A stretch of DNA of 64,000 bases from Bin87 sp965208015 (GCA_965208015.1 OZ242308.1:248001-312000); one strand, 5' to 3'; positions 48,430 to 57,923 are shown, counted from the first letter of the stretch. Numbers and translations are program-made. The notes: a model not told the origin generated them from the letters alone.

Positions 48430-50139
48430 CTACGGCATGGCGTGTATCCGCTGGATCAACTGGTTGGTCTCTTCGCGGACGGAGTTGAGCCTGCTCAAAC
48501 TGGCGCTGCGTTCCTGCCGGAGCGCATTCAGTTCGGAGCGATGCGATTCGAGCTGCTGAAGCGGTTCGACCAGAAGCTCCTGGATGGCGGATTCTGACCG
48601 GTTCTGCGCTTCGCGGCCCATCTGCTCGGCGGCTTGAGTGAATTCTTCCCTTATTTCCTCGCGCAACTGCTGCGCTTGTTCACTGTGCTTCTGCTCTTGG
48701 CGGTCAGCATAGACCTGTGCTCCGACACTGATCGCGATTCCCACGATAGACAGTACCGGCGCAGCTCGCCCGATGAAACTGGCGAATCGTACCGCTTCCC
48801 AAGGACGGAAGGAATGGCCGAAGAAGTGGCCGACGTTTAGAACCATGCTGTGGGCCCAGCTGCCCGAAAATCGGGCCAATCCGGACGCGCCTTGCGCGAC
48901 GGCGGTTGAATTCAGCGCGAACCTGCCGACTAAATTTCCGAGAATCTCGCTTCCCTGCTGGGCGGCTTGCAACGCCCCGGACAAATCACGCACGCAGGCT
49001 CTGCGCTCGATGCTGGCCATAGTCCGCTGGTAGAGGTCGCCGGCATGAATGTCGTGAAGCTGTTGCCCCAAGTCGGGGACTACATCCGCGAAAGATTGCT
49101 CAATGCGGCGTCCCAGCTCGGTGCCAATCCGCTCTGCGATTTGCTGGGCGTGTTTGACCGCTTGGTCAACCTCAGCCTCAGACACACCGGTGTAATAGGT
49201 TTCCGCCAAGTCGGAACCCGTGCGTCTGACTGCTGATTCAGCGTCGAAGATCGCCGTATACACCGCGCCGCGGATTTGCGCCATGGCGTCGTTGATGGCG
49301 CGGACATTCTGGTTGTAAACCAGGACCATAGCGTCCAAGTCGGCATCGTCCGTTGGTTCGGCGGCGCCGGCATCGTCAAGTATCTGTTCAACTTGGTATA
49401 GAACGGTGGTCTGCCGGGCGCTCAGTCCCTTGTCCGCAACTAAGGAGTTGATGTTTGCCACCAGTCCGCTCAGGTTTCCCTGCTCTTCCAGGTCGTCTCG
49501 GAACTCCGGGTCCGTTTCCCCTCGCGCTTCCAGCGCGTCAGCGGCGTCGGTGAAGGTGACGCGTAGTCCCTCTGGTGTGAAGGGAGCTAGTGGAGACCGC
49601 AGGTCCTCAGTGATCACCGCGCGGCTTGCTTCCGAATTGCCGTCAGCATGGCGTCCCATCTTGTTGACCACCAGGATGGTCTCATGTCCCTTGTCGTGAT
49701 CTACAGTCAGCTTGCGGTAATAGTCGGCGATGTGGTTGTCGAACAACTCGTTGGTGATGACGAACACCAGCAAGTCCGCCTTGCTGATGGCGTCGTAGGC
49801 GACGGCGTCGTGGTCGGGCCGGATGGACGTGTGGATGCCGGGCGTGTCGATTATGTCCACGCCGTTCCACTGGTATCGGTGGGTCTCGTCCGTGGTGATC
49901 CCCGCGCCCACGGCAATGTCATCCCGGCCGGTGAGGGCGCTGATCAGGGTGGACTTTCCGGCGCTGTATTGGCCGGCGAATGCCAGGCTGAGGGGAGCGT
50001 CGCTGCCTGCGACGTCTGCCGGCAGACGCTCTAGCATTTCGCGCACCGCATCCGTGGGGGAAGCGACCAGAGCCTGTCGGGCCTGTTCGAGAATTGCAAC
50101 GGTCTCCGCGGACCACTGCTGGATTTCCAGTTGGGTCAT
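48430..50139 (-). CDS. Dynamin-like GTPase, second of the operon (Leo/Eleos-like)
   Basis: A 569-residue large GTPase. G1 is F-A-G-Q-Y-S-A-G-K-S-T (54-64), G2 the Thr in G-I-T-T-D-E-T, G3 D-I-I-D-T-P-G (95-101) and G4 V-V-N-K-M-G. The middle is helical. A hydrophobic hairpin (A-P-V-L-S-I-V-G-I-A-I-S-V-G-A-Q-V) near residue 460 could insert in the membrane, followed by a long coiled coil. Bacterial dynamin-like proteins remodel or seal membranes; LeoA/LeoBC (Eleos) relatives protect against phage. ATG 50139 has GGAG nine bases upstream, 54 bases after the previous stop. Confidence 0.83.
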   Translation of the reverse strand: MTQLEIQQWSAETVAILEQARQALVASPTDAVREMLERLPADVAGSDAPLSLAFAGQYSAGKSTLISALTGRDDIAVGAGITTDETHRYQWNGVDIIDTPGIHTSIRPDHDAVAYDAISKADLLVFVITNELFDNHIADYYRKLTVDHDKGHETILVVNKMGRHADGNSEASRAVITEDLRSPLAPFTPEGLRVTFTDAADALEARGETDPEFRDDLEEQGNLSGLVANINSLVADKGLSARQTTVLYQVEQILDDAGAAEPTDDADLDAMVLVYNQNVRAINDAMAQIRGAVYTAIFDAESAVRRTGSDLAETYYTGVSEAEVDQAVKHAQQIAERIGTELGRRIEQSFADVVPDLGQQLHDIHAGDLYQRTMASIERRACVRDLSGALQAAQQGSEILGNLVGRFALNSTAVAQGASGLARFSGSWAHSMVLNVGHFFGHSFRPWEAVRFASFIGRAAPVLSIVGIAISVGAQVYADRQEQKHSEQAQQLREEIREEFTQAAEQMGREAQNRSESAIQELLVEPLQQLESHRSELNALRQERSASLSRLNSVREETNQLIQRIHAMP

Positions 50140-50193
50140 CTGGGGTTTCTCCGATTTCGCCGACAGGGTTGATGCGGGTTACGGCCTTGACGA

Positions 50194-52563
50194 TTACGTG
50201 AGCTGGGCAGCCAGCCGCTCGCTTGTGGCCGCATTCAGGGACTTGAGCGCGTTCCTGATGCCGGACGCTGCCATCTGGTCCGATACTTGAACTGCCTGCT
50301 CCTGAAGGAGGGTACCCAGCCCGGCCACGGCGTCGTGGGACAAGTTGTTGCTGCCGGTGGTGGTCAGTACCACGGCCACCCCGGGAATGCGGGCCACCCG
50401 GTGCATTCTGCGGGCGTCGTCGGCTTTGCCCAGGTGTCGCAGGGCTTGCTCCACGGTGTCCCGGTTCACCGCCAGCAGGCTCTCCCGCTGCCGGTTCTCA
50501 ATGTTGCGCATCAGATCGGCCATCTTCCCACGGGTCTGCACGAGTTGATTGAACTGCCTTTCTGCTTGATTTAGGCACTGCTTGGAGAAGTCATCCAGCC
50601 ATTGCGCCATGCCGTCGCGGACTTGCCGCTCGATGTCGTCAACGTTCTGGCGCAGTAGAGGCGTTATCTTGGCGATGGCTTCCCGACGCTTTTGGTCCCT
50701 GCTTTTGAAGAGATTGCCAACTAATCCCGCGATGCCGACAATGGCCCCTGCACCCAGCAATGCCCATCCCAAAGGGTTCCAACTCAAGGCCACTCCTGAC
50801 AAAAATAGGCCACCTGTAAATCCTCCCAGCGCAGTGCCAGCGTAGACCGCTCCCCAATTCCAACGCCCTCGCGTGTCTGTGATCGGCCCGGTTTCCATGC
50901 TGACGCTATGGAACCGGTTCTCCAGCAGCCGGATTTCCTGTTGCGTATCGGCTGCCAGTTGCTTGAAGTAACTCTGGCATTCGCCGGCCAGTTGCCTTTG
51001 CAGCGCTTGACACTTCGGATCGATTCCGGCGTTGCGCACACGGACGTTCCAATGGTGGGATGCATTATTGTTCTCGCAGTTGTCGCTGGCGAACGATGGT
51101 ATCTGGTTGCGCAGGCCGCCCACCGTCTGCTGGACCAACCAGTCAATCTGCTGGTTCGCTCTGCGCCTGAAGCCGTCCTGCCAGGAACGGACATCTCTCA
51201 AACGTTCGCTGAGCCGGTGCCTAACCTGTTCACAGAGGTCGACGGAGGCTCGCACTGCTTCCCACGCTTGCAGGTTGGCCGCCGACCCAATGTTCAGGAA
51301 GCTGTTGGTACGCAGGAAGGGGCCGTTGCCGGTGACTTCCCGGAGAATGCGCTCTTCCGCGTCCCGGAAGCGGCTGGCTTGTTCCAGATCATCTCGCCAG
51401 GGCTTACCCGCGTTTTGCGGGCGGCCGGCCAAGTAGCGGGCGAGCAGGTGGGCGCTGACCAGTTCGAGCTTCTGGCCGGGAACGTACTGGGCTATCATCT
51501 CGTCGAACTGCCGGCGGATCTCCGACAATCTGGCGGGGTCAAACTCCTTTTGCTGGTCCCGTATAAACCGCCGGATGCGTCGGTCGTCGTTAAGGGCGCC
51601 CTTTACATTGAATATACCTAGCAGGGACTTGCCCTGTTGGCGCAGGCGGGCCAGGTGCTCGGTCTCCACTGTCTGTGGTCCGTCGTCGGAAATCAGGAAC
51701 ATCACCAGGTCGGCTTGATTGGTGGCGTGGTGGGCGGTTTGAGCGTCGTCCTCGCCTTTATACGCCGCGATGCCAGGAACATCGGTAACGGTCAACCCCT
51801 TCCATTCGTATGAGCGCACGTCCCGGGTGGTGCGCTGGGCGCCTTTGCCGATGGAGGATCCGTCACCGCGGGTCAGGATCTCCATCAACGTGGACTTGCC
51901 GGTCATGGTGCGCCCGAAGAGCGTGATGTTGAACTGGTTCAGGTTCTTGCGCTTGTCCTCAACCTCGTAGCGGAGACGGGATCGCTCCCAATTCAGATCT
52001 TGAAGGATCTGCTCGATTTTCTTCCTGAATTCGTCGTTATCGCCATCAGCCTCGCAGGCGCGTACCAGATGATCCGACTCGGTTTGGATCCGGCCAAACA
52101 CCTCGTCCAGAGTAGTAACGTGTGCCATGGCTTTCTGATAGCCGGCCTCAGCGGCGGCTTGGCACTGCCGCAATGCTTCCTCAAGGGCAGCATCGTCGGA
52201 CGTAGAGTCGTCGGTAGCTGGCTCGGGCTGGGCTAGGAAAGGCGGTACATCGTCGGCGACGGCTTCCGCAAGGATCACTTCCGGGGAGACGGTGGGGTAG
52301 GCTACTGCTACGCCGGTTGCGCGGTCAAAGTATTGCTTGCTTTCCGTCAGCAGATCGGCCAGTTCCGCCGTGCTGGCAATGCGGCTATTGCTCAGGTGGT
52401 TGCGCCCGGCGCTTCGGGCAAAGTGCCCCAGGGAATGCGCTCCCGTCTGCCGTGCCGGTGATGCCGCGGCTCCAGGCTCGACTTGGATGGCTTCGTCAAG
52501 CAGTTCCTGGCTTTCGCCCAGCAGCGCGAGGAGTTCGGAGATGGCCATTGGTTGATTGATCAT
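50194..52563 (-). CDS. Dynamin-like GTPase, first of the operon (Leo/Eleos-like)
   Basis: A 789-residue GTPase. A helical N-terminal region of about 200 residues precedes G1 (T-L-F-G-R-T-M-T-G-K-S-T-L), the Thr of R-T-T-R-D-V, G3 V-T-D-V-P-G and a G4-like F-N-V-K-G in place of N-K-x-D. A long helical stalk follows, then a hydrophobic hairpin of two glycine-rich helices (G-G-F-T-G-G-L-F-L-S-G-V-A-L and L-L-G-A-G-A-I-V-G-I-A-G-L-V-G) near residues 590-630, and coiled coil to the end. ATG 52563 overlaps the coiled-coil gene's TGA (ATGA). Pairing of unequal dynamins is typical of the Leo/Eleos type. Confidence 0.83.
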   Translation of the reverse strand: MINQPMAISELLALLGESQELLDEAIQVEPGAAASPARQTGAHSLGHFARSAGRNHLSNSRIASTAELADLLTESKQYFDRATGVAVAYPTVSPEVILAEAVADDVPPFLAQPEPATDDSTSDDAALEEALRQCQAAAEAGYQKAMAHVTTLDEVFGRIQTESDHLVRACEADGDNDEFRKKIEQILQDLNWERSRLRYEVEDKRKNLNQFNITLFGRTMTGKSTLMEILTRGDGSSIGKGAQRTTRDVRSYEWKGLTVTDVPGIAAYKGEDDAQTAHHATNQADLVMFLISDDGPQTVETEHLARLRQQGKSLLGIFNVKGALNDDRRIRRFIRDQQKEFDPARLSEIRRQFDEMIAQYVPGQKLELVSAHLLARYLAGRPQNAGKPWRDDLEQASRFRDAEERILREVTGNGPFLRTNSFLNIGSAANLQAWEAVRASVDLCEQVRHRLSERLRDVRSWQDGFRRRANQQIDWLVQQTVGGLRNQIPSFASDNCENNNASHHWNVRVRNAGIDPKCQALQRQLAGECQSYFKQLAADTQQEIRLLENRFHSVSMETGPITDTRGRWNWGAVYAGTALGGFTGGLFLSGVALSWNPLGWALLGAGAIVGIAGLVGNLFKSRDQKRREAIAKITPLLRQNVDDIERQVRDGMAQWLDDFSKQCLNQAERQFNQLVQTRGKMADLMRNIENRQRESLLAVNRDTVEQALRHLGKADDARRMHRVARIPGVAVVLTTTGSNNLSHDAVAGLGTLLQEQAVQVSDQMAASGIRNALKSLNAATSERLAAQLT

Positions 52564-53534
52564 AGCAGGGACATCACCAGCGCGGCCACAGCGATAGCCG
52601 AGCTGACGCCGGTTACGCCGATGAGGATGCGGGTGAATCTGGTCCAGGTGGCGTTGATTCCGGCGACTGCGGCATCGTTGCTACGTTGGTGATCGGCGTT
52701 GAGGTTTGCAGTAGTTGTGGACATGGCCGTCTGGAAGTTGGCCTCGCTGGACTCCAGCGCTTGCGACAGTTCGCCGTTCAGCTCGGTAACAGTCTGCTGG
52801 CGCAACTGTTGGTATTCGCCGCGTTGTTCCTCCCTTTCCCGGCGCACCACATCCAGGGAGGTCTCCAAGGCCTCGCGGTGCTCACGGCTCAAAGTCCGGA
52901 GTTGGGCCTCCCCCGCCTCTTTGTGGACCGACTGCATACGTTCGCGTTCCAGGTTCACGTCGGCAATAGTATCCTGGCGCAGCTGCTGGTATTCGCGACG
53001 TTGTTCTTCCCGTTGGTGGTGCGTCGTTTCCAGACTGTTTTCAAGGGCTTCCCGGTGCTCCTGGTTGAGAGTACGACGCTGGCTCTCCGCTTCCTCACGA
53101 TGATCTGTCTGTATCCGTTCGCGTTCGGCGGCAGCCCGTTCCAGAGTGGCGGCGATTTCAGAACGCATGGATTCCAGTAGCGCCGCGCCGTCTGATGCAA
53201 TTTTGGTCACCTGTTGACGGTGGGTTTCTTGGAGTTGGGCCAGATTGGACGCCGCCTCCTGACGAACCGATGTGGCAGATCCCGTGAACTGGGCTAGCAG
53301 ATCGGCCTTGCGGGCTTCCGCCTGAGCATTGACCTCGGCCAACGCCGATTGGCAGTATTGATCCAGAGCGTCACGAGCGTCCGCAAACGCCTGGCCAATC
53401 TGCTTCTGCACTTCGGCAGCCCATTCCTCGTGACGGGTGATGTGGTGGCCCAACATTCTGGATTGTTGAACGACTTGCTGAACGGCGCTGGATAACACCT
53501 CACCGGCTTCGGCGGGAAGCGTCGAGTTCGTCAT
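52560..53534 (-). CDS. Coiled-coil protein with C-terminal membrane anchor
   Basis: A 324-residue protein that is almost wholly coiled coil, ending in one membrane helix (I-L-I-G-V-T-G-V-S-S-A-I-A-V-A-A-L-V-M). Residues about 140-255 contain a 59-residue tandem duplication: L-N-Q-E-H-R-E-A-L-E-N-S and L-S-R-E-H-R-E-A-L-E-T-S head two near-identical units, 177 bases apart in the DNA. ATG 53534 has AAGG upstream. It is the first gene of the dynamin operon and probably tethers or spaces the GTPases at the membrane. I do not recognise a named family. Confidence 0.75.
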   Translation of the reverse strand: MTNSTLPAEAGEVLSSAVQQVVQQSRMLGHHITRHEEWAAEVQKQIGQAFADARDALDQYCQSALAEVNAQAEARKADLLAQFTGSATSVRQEAASNLAQLQETHRQQVTKIASDGAALLESMRSEIAATLERAAAERERIQTDHREEAESQRRTLNQEHREALENSLETTHHQREEQRREYQQLRQDTIADVNLERERMQSVHKEAGEAQLRTLSREHREALETSLDVVRREREEQRGEYQQLRQQTVTELNGELSQALESSEANFQTAMSTTTANLNADHQRSNDAAVAGINATWTRFTRILIGVTGVSSAIAVAALVMSLL

Positions 53535-53686
53535 AATTGCCTTACATCCTCGTACTATGGGTCGTCATTGACAATATTTGACCTTGGCACTCCACCATCA
53601 GAGTAGCGAAATAGTCGCGTCGAACGTGATTTAGCCCGAATCCACCGATAGGGAAGAGCTTTCGTGGTGAAGATGGGGATGAAGGG

Positions 53687-54214
53687 TCAGAGGATGGTGG
53701 AGTCCGGTGATTTTTCCCTTTCTGCGGGGATCACATGGTTGGCGATGCGGGTCGCTGCGTAGAAGTCTAGGTATGCTGTTTCAAGGTGTGCCGCGTCCAA
53801 GTATCTCCATTTGACGAAGTCGTCCTTATGCTGTTCGACGAACTCGGTGAACGTCGTCCCGTGTGCCTCCTTGAGGTGCCACCCCTTCCAGCGATCCTCC
53901 ATCTTTTGTTTGATTTCTTTGGGCAGGTTGTTGTGGAGGACGAAAAGGTCGTGCGTGTGTGGAAATTCTTGATTGAGGGCTTGGTATATGCCTTTGAGTG
54001 CGCACTCTAAAGCGAATGCTTGCATGGCACAGTAGATGATTCCTTTCCCAACCGCGACTTCGTCCTCGGTGGTGGCAGCGTTTTCGACGGTGCCTACCCG
54101 GTAGTACTCCAGTGTTCCCGCTATGGAACGGGAGATGAAATTCATGTCGGCGTTACCGTCAAACATGATTTTGAAGAGAATCTCGGCGTTTTCTGAGGGC
54201 TGTCGGCTTGTCAT
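53687..54214 (-). CDS. HEPN-like protein (175 residues)
   Basis: A helical protein with the pattern A-F-A-L-E-C-A-L-K-G-I-Y-Q-A-L-N ... H-T-H-D-L-F-V-L-H-N-N-L-P, which resembles HEPN-family proteins (a long helix followed by H-x-H-D-L and a second helix). The C-terminal F-V-K-W-R-Y-L-D-A-A-H-L-E fits the last helices. ATG 54214 has GAGG five bases upstream; TTG 54229 is an alternative. It lies 152 bases upstream of the dynamin operon on the same strand and could be transcribed with it. Whether it is an RNase or an accessory protein is open. Confidence 0.62.
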   Translation of the reverse strand: MTSRQPSENAEILFKIMFDGNADMNFISRSIAGTLEYYRVGTVENAATTEDEVAVGKGIIYCAMQAFALECALKGIYQALNQEFPHTHDLFVLHNNLPKEIKQKMEDRWKGWHLKEAHGTTFTEFVEQHKDDFVKWRYLDAAHLETAYLDFYAATRIANHVIPAEREKSPDSTIL

Positions 54215-54327
54215 GGTCGCCTCTGTCAATCTTCACCACCACTGCCCAGAAAAGGGGCGAAATCTGTTGTTGTCCAGCGATTCCGTCAGCATAAAAGGAG
54301 ACTGACCGAATCGTAGACCATCAACAT

Positions 54328-55041
54328 CTATCCCTCGGCGGCGTTCAGCATGGCTTCCAGCTCCCGTATCCGCGCCTCGGCGGCCTCTCTGGCCTGCCGC
54401 TCCATTTCGGCCCGGGCTTGCTCGCTCTCCAAGCTGGCGATGGGCTGCACGGTGGCAGGGTCGTAGAAGACCAATATCCCCGCCACCCAGCGCAGGTACA
54501 GGTTAAGCCCCGGGCTGTACCCCTGTAGGCTGCCATCGGGCAGTTCTTCGATCTCTATGGGTTCGTATTGGCCTTCTACCAGAATGTTCCCGGCGAGCCT
54601 GGCGCCGTGCCACTGGCCGGTAGGGGTTTGGTCGAACCGCCAGTACTCCCGCACCCCAATCCCGGCGTAGAAGTTCACTTTCACCCCGGTATCCACGTGC
54701 CCGGTGTGGCTGGAGGCGATTTCCAATACGAGGTCCGGCGGCTTGCCCTGGTGCAACGCCACGTAGCCGTTGTCGGCTTCGTATATCTCCGGGTCGGCGT
54801 CCCGAGCCACCAGCAGGTCAGGGTAGCGCATAGCCGCTCCCGGCTCGGCGCAGAGGTAGCGCTCGCCGGACACGATGGTGGCCTCCGGGTGGCCCAGGTG
54901 AACCTTGAGCCGGCTCATGTTGCCGGTTTCAGCAAGTTGTTTGGAGCTGGTCATGTCGTCGGGGTGCTTCTCCGGTATGTCCGGCAGCCGGAAGCGGCCC
55001 GGCGCTTTGGCAGTCTTGGCGAAGGTGTCTGGTGTGCTCAT
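54328..55041 (-). CDS. Uma2 family (DUF820) endonuclease-like protein with coiled-coil tail
   Basis: A 237-residue Uma2 protein. The nuclease-like core shows R-Y-P-D-L-L-V-A (acidic site) and K-P-P-D-L-V-L-E-I-A-S, with Y-A-G-I-G-V-R-E-Y-W-R-F-D, as in the family; the E-x-K Lys is replaced (E-I-A-S), so activity is uncertain. The last 35 residues form a charged coiled coil (A-R-A-E-M-E-R-Q-A-R-E-A-A-E). The start is ATG 55041 with AGGTG upstream; the frame extends to 55104 without support. It differs clearly from the Uma2 protein at 1545. Confidence 0.8.
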   Translation of the reverse strand: MSTPDTFAKTAKAPGRFRLPDIPEKHPDDMTSSKQLAETGNMSRLKVHLGHPEATIVSGERYLCAEPGAAMRYPDLLVARDADPEIYEADNGYVALHQGKPPDLVLEIASSHTGHVDTGVKVNFYAGIGVREYWRFDQTPTGQWHGARLAGNILVEGQYEPIEIEELPDGSLQGYSPGLNLYLRWVAGILVFYDPATVQPIASLESEQARAEMERQAREAAEARIRELEAMLNAAEG

Positions 55042-55321
55042 GTCGCACCTGGCTTTCTGCGGGGGCCAGCGGCTCCGCATTTTGTAGCCTCCCGCGGGAA
55101 GCATTGGTCCACACTTGGGATTCTACGCCGCCGACCAGATTTGGGCAAGGGAAAGAAAGCTCGGGATGGGGGCGGTTGGAAGCGGACCCTCATGGATTCT
55201 AACGCTGAATGCCGCATCGCCACGCCGATACCGCGCTTTCCATGCTGCCCGCCACCGCAGTAACTTGCAGTCGGGCGGCCGGGCATCCATTAGGGGTGAG
55301 GTTATGGCAGCGGGGAGGGTG

Positions 55322-56284
55322 CTAAACGCCCTCCGTCCTCCGGTGTTTCAGCATAGCAGAACAACCTCGTTCGTCCACCAGGTGGTTCACCGAGACCCGG
55401 CCGTGGCTGTCGTAGCCGCTGGTGTAGGCGAACTGTACCTCCGCTCCCCAGGGCACTTTCCCGCCGACACGGATGCTGTCGCCGCCCGGCCCGCCGGCGC
55501 CCCGAATCACCACGCCGTTGCGCCCACCCTTCTTCCAGGCCATGACCCTGAGTTCCACCGGGGCAACCAGCTCCGCCGCCGACGGCGCGAACAGAACCTC
55601 GTGCAGCCGCCGCAGCAGGTCCCCGGAGGGCTTGCGCTTGCCGTTCATTACCTGGGAGAGCATCCCGGTGCTGATGCCGGCCCGCCGGGCCACTTCGTTT
55701 TGGGACCACCCGTGGACGTCCATGCGCTCCCACAGGACCTGCGGGTCCACGTCGGCAACCACGGCCGCTTCGGCCTTCACCGGAGCGTCCAGGACGGACT
55801 CCATGCGGGCCTGGGCGGACGGGCTGAGATTGCGCTGGCCCCTGCTGACCTGCACCACGTACCCATAGGTCAGTCCGGCCCGGTCCGCCACCTGCCGCAG
55901 GGTCATCCCGCGTTCCCTGGCCCTTTCCCGGAGGTAGGTACTCTGTCCGCCCTTCACCACACCGCCCTGGCGGTGAACCACGCCCTGGGGAGGGACCCAG
56001 CCCAGGACGGATTGGATCCTGGAGCGCATGTAGGCGGTGAGGGTCTTCTTGCCTCTGGCGACCTGGGACAGGTGGGAAGGACCGACGCCCATGAGGGCGC
56101 CCAGTTCGTTGAGGTTGAGGCCGCGCTCCCTGGCGGCGACGGACAGGTGCGACTCGGCCCGGCCGGTGCTGATGCCGCTGGCGGTAGGTTCGTCGGTGTA
56201 GCTGACGGAGTTGGCCTTGTCGTTGCCGTTGGTCTGGACGGCGGGTTTGACGTTGTAGTTGACGGTATTGGTGTTGGCCTTCAT
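55322..56284 (-). CDS. Regulator with three tandem XRE-type helix-turn-helix domains
   Basis: A 320-residue protein. Three XRE/Cro-like HTH units follow one another: G-L-N-L-N-E-L-G-A-L-M-G-V-G-P-S-H-L-S-Q-V, G-M-T-L-R-Q-V-A-D-R-A-G-L-T-Y-G-Y-V-V-Q-V and G-W-S-Q-N-E-V-A-R-R-A-G-I-S-T-G-M-L-S-Q-V, at about residues 50-95, 120-165 and 185-235. The C-terminal 75 residues are Gly-rich and of unknown fold. ATG 56284 has GGAGG seven bases upstream. A long G+C-rich hairpin in its leader suggests autoregulation or attenuation. One polypeptide with three HTHs should read an extended or repeated operator without dimerising. Confidence 0.82.
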   Translation of the reverse strand: MKANTNTVNYNVKPAVQTNGNDKANSVSYTDEPTASGISTGRAESHLSVAARERGLNLNELGALMGVGPSHLSQVARGKKTLTAYMRSRIQSVLGWVPPQGVVHRQGGVVKGGQSTYLRERARERGMTLRQVADRAGLTYGYVVQVSRGQRNLSPSAQARMESVLDAPVKAEAAVVADVDPQVLWERMDVHGWSQNEVARRAGISTGMLSQVMNGKRKPSGDLLRRLHEVLFAPSAAELVAPVELRVMAWKKGGRNGVVIRGAGGPGGDSIRVGGKVPWGAEVQFAYTSGYDSHGRVSVNHLVDERGCSAMLKHRRTEGV

Positions 56285-56306
56285 GTCGTTTCCTCCAAAA
56301 CGCAGA

Positions 56307-56352
56307 AAGCGGGGCCGGCCCCGTTCCTTTCGGTTCAGGGCCGACCCCGCTT
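56307..56352 (-). promoter_or_regulatory. Long hairpin in the leader of the triple-HTH gene
   Basis: AAGCGGGGCCGGCCC (56307-56321) and GGGCCGACCCCGCTT (56338-56352) form a 15-bp stem with one mismatch and a 16-base loop, ending about 22 bases before the start codon on the transcript side. No T-tract follows, so I favour a regulatory hairpin or operator over a terminator. Confidence 0.55.
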
Positions 56353-57352
56353 GGATGCAGGTATTCGGTTGTAATCTCGTTCTGGAACCGCTCCGGCGGC
56401 CCCTTGAGTAATGGCTTCCACCGCCCAGCACGGAAGCGCCGGCGGTAGCATGGGCGGTTACGGTTCGGTCATGGACGTTCCTCCGTTATCGTCTTCATGG
56501 TTGACAGGGTTGCGGTGGCAGTCGTCGCCCCGTGGCTACAACAAGGGTTCGCGCTTGGGTTTCCCAGCCGCTGAACGGTTCCGGTGCCCGATCAATTGGT
56601 ACCGGCCACATTGCGCCGGAACGGAATAGACACACGTCGCCCCGGGACAAACGTTGCCCAGGAGGCTGACGCGGCGCGAGAGGGAAAAGCAGGAGCAGTT
56701 GGGAAGGGGAGAGTGGTTGCGCCGGGCGGCGACGCCGTGAAAGGGCAATGGCAAGGCGCAGGGCGCAACCAAAAGCGCCGCCGGTGCCAACGGGGATGGC
56801 AGCGGCGGTAGTAAGAGGAATGCGGCTATGCCGAGTCTCAGCGGAAATCGGCGCCGGCGCAGACTTGGCGATAGCTGTGAGTGAGTAGGGAGAGGGCCAC
56901 GCGGTGTACGAACGCGACGTCACCGGCGACGGCGCAGCAGAGGCGCTCTACCGGTCCGGCAACAGCGTCCAGCCAGAGCGTGGGGTGAACGCCGAGGCCG
57001 CGCTGCTGTCTTTGAGCAACGGCGCCGGGACGTGAGGACGCGGCCGGACGTCAAAGCCCCTTCCAGCCGCAGCGTGAAGGGTGAGCGCGATGTCATGTGC
57101 GCTCGACGAGTTGGACCGAGGGTTCAGGTCCTGGATTGCCGGATTGGTTTCGTTTTCACCTCCTGGACGATGTTGGCGATGATGCCGACCACACCAGCGA
57201 CGTTCGCCAGCGCGGTTTGATGTCCCGCATCGACGTGGACGCCGGAGGAGCGGGGCTCGACTCCGTGATCCACATCACGCAGCGGGTGGCGCTTGTCCCT
57301 GTTAAAGCCGACGCGGGGAGAGCAAGGCTCGATCCCAGGCGAACGGTCCGGG
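56353..57352. other. Region without a recognised gene
   Basis: About 1 kb. Several open frames exist but none has known motifs. One plus-strand frame (GTG 56904 to TGA 57035, V-Y-E-R-D-V-T-G-D-G-A-A-E-A) looks protein-like but is preceded in frame by a stop at 56886-56888 and has no family. It may be relic sequence. Confidence 0.4.
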
Positions 57353-57775
57353 TCAGGGACGGACCCGCCAGCTTTCAATCGGGAAAGGCTGGAAAAACCG
57401 TAAACTGCATTGATTATCGCCCGCGCGATTGACCCAGGGAACCGATTTTGCAAGCGCTTGGCTCAGCCACCCCGTGATCGCTTGCTCGGCGCTTTCTGGT
57501 TTCTCGCCGCCGCCATCTCTAACGTAAAGTGAGCCACCACGCCGCGCGGTCAGCGCCGGCATCGTGGGGCCGGCCGCGTCCGCTAATTCCACCACGCCCC
57601 CAGGGGGAGAGCCCGGCGCAGAATGAACCGCCGGGCCAATTTCCTTCCTGGTGTTGGCCAGGTCTTCCACGGTCTCCGCCCTGCCCGCCTTTTCGACCAA
57701 TTCCCGCAGGAGCCTCCACAGCACGAACTCCCGCCACTCCCCGGCGTCGCCCATCCCTTCGTCCTGAGCATCCAT
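57353..57775 (-). CDS. Hypothetical protein (140 residues)
   Basis: ATG 57775 has AAGGAG nine bases upstream, which is the main reason to call it; the frame extends to 58036 through low-quality sequence. The N-terminal part is helical (W-R-E-F-V-L-W-R-L-L-R-E-L-V-E-K-A), the middle is Pro/Gly-rich. No family is recognised. A palindrome at 57819 lies about 45 bases upstream, where a regulator of this gene could bind. Divergent to the SNF2 helicase gene. Confidence 0.45.
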   Translation of the reverse strand: MDAQDEGMGDAGEWREFVLWRLLRELVEKAGRAETVEDLANTRKEIGPAVHSAPGSPPGGVVELADAAGPTMPALTARRGGSLYVRDGGGEKPESAEQAITGWLSQALAKSVPWVNRAGDNQCSLRFFQPFPIESWRVRP

Positions 57776-57818
57776 CGCGCCTTGCTCCTTCACGTTCAAC
57801 CTGCTGGCCCCATGTCCG

Positions 57819-57832
57819 ATAGGATGTCCTAT
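57819..57832. promoter_or_regulatory. Palindrome ATAGGATGTCCTAT, possible operator
   Basis: Inverted hexamers ATAGGA/TCCTAT with a two-base centre, 44 bases upstream of ATG 57775. GTCCGAT and TGTCCGG on either side add loose symmetry. No protein is assigned to it. Confidence 0.35.
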
Positions 57833-57923
57833 AGGGAGCTGTCCGGTAGGCGGGAATACGGCCAGGTCAACCAATCGCTCGCCCTGACGTGGCTGGGAGT
57901 TCACTGCCCAAAGGGGAATTTCG

